From contig NC_080171.1 in the NCBI RefSeq assembly GCF_950295315.1, positions 97,651,445-97,715,444 of the forward strand: DNA of 64,000 nt, written 5' to 3'. Positions 63,474 through 64,000 of the stretch are shown one piece after another. The stretch's first letter is position 1. Every line of letters begins with the position of its first letter. The notes beneath the pieces were generated by a model that was not told where the DNA came from, searched no databases, and saw only the letters and a program-made list of their open reading frames with translations. The position numbers were made by a program, and so were the translations under genes. This stretch comes from Erinaceus europaeus. Lineage: Eukaryota > Chordata > Mammalia > Eulipotyphla > Erinaceidae.

Positions 63474-64000
63474 TAAAAATCTGGTATTTAAAAATGTGTT
63501 CCAGAAAAATCATCCTGTAGATAGACAGTTTTTTTTTTTTTTTTTTGGCCAGGATGGATAAAGATGGAATTTTCTTTTGACTTAGGAAGAAATGTGTCCA
63601 TTTAAAAAAAAAAAAAATTAGCTGCCACTTACAGTGCAATTATTTTTGTTTTTTACCTCATACAAACAATGCCATTATATATATATATATATATATATAT
63701 ATTTTAAATTCTTCTGCACAGTGTTAACAAACAGGCAGCCTTTTCCCCCTTAGCCTTTTCTGTTTAGATTTTTTTTTTTAATTGTTATTACTTATATATG
63801 TGTTAGGGGCTTATTAGTGACTCCTAAGATACAATTTATCCATTAATGTTAGGTAAACTTACCCCCAAGTGCATTTTTTAAACCTCTTTTCCTTTCTAGA
63901 GTTGCCTACTTTTCTCCCCTAGCTCCTTGATCTTCTTGGTACCTTAACTTTGGTAACGTTAGTGTGCCATGTTTTTATATCAAGAAATTTTTTATTTGAG
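63474..64000. other. Unique AT-rich DNA with a (TA)n run
   Basis: T run near 63531-63546, A run near 63605-63617, and (TA)n at 63676-63702. No exon or repeat family recognised up to the window end. Confidence 0.55.

Overview
The window is non-coding mammalian DNA, most likely from a hedgehog (Erinaceus or a close relative). The clue is the dominant repeat: a tRNA-derived SINE whose sense strand runs from a head like GGGAGTCGGGCGGTAGCGCA, through an RNA polymerase III B box (GGTTCGAGCCC), a CT-rich body ending in CTGTCCTATCCAACAA and a CAA/CAT-rich stretch, to an A-rich tail. I attribute this family to hedgehogs from memory and could not run a library search. I find no protein-coding gene, tRNA, rRNA, CRISPR array or operon. 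The open frames are short, and most are CT-, CA- or T-rich translations of SINEs and LINEs. No novel biological system is visible.

Repeat naming used below. Type A: the SINE above. 'A-long' copies carry an extra 3' module that contains CAGTGGATTCGTAGTGCAGG. Type B: related head GGTGGCGCACCTGGTTGAG, body GGGGAAAGCTTTGCGAGTGG. Type C: short, head GTGGCGCAGTGGATAAAGC. Type D: head AGCATAATGGTTATGCAAA. Type E: older and diverged, head like ATAGCTCACCTGGTAGAG. LINE-1 (L1) occurs as ancient ORF2 or 3' fragments and as a younger 3' end that recurs about ten times in 5'-truncated form. A solo LTR, MIR and L2 fossils and several microsatellites complete the inventory.

Layout. 1-6.4 kb: SINEs among unique DNA. 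6.4-7.6 kb: repeat-free block. 8.1-8.6 kb: solo LTR. 9-13.3 kb: SINEs and an old L1. 13.4-19.8 kb: a dense nest of L1s and SINEs inserted into one another, including a 5'-inverted L1 and two sites hit twice. 20-25 kb: SINEs and a 1.5-kb antisense L1 ORF2 stretch. 26-28 kb: mostly unique. 28-43.4 kb: SINEs, L1s, and a weak minus-strand pseudogene candidate near 35.6 kb. 43.4-52 kb: the most repeat-poor part, with several segments that read like conserved non-coding DNA. 52-64 kb: repeat-rich again.

L1 fragments lie overwhelmingly on the minus strand (about 18 against 5 loci). Since L1s are depleted in the sense orientation inside genes, the window may be a large intron of a plus-strand gene; this is inference only. 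Target-site duplications (TSDs) are quoted wherever I could read both copies; they are the strongest evidence for the boundaries given.
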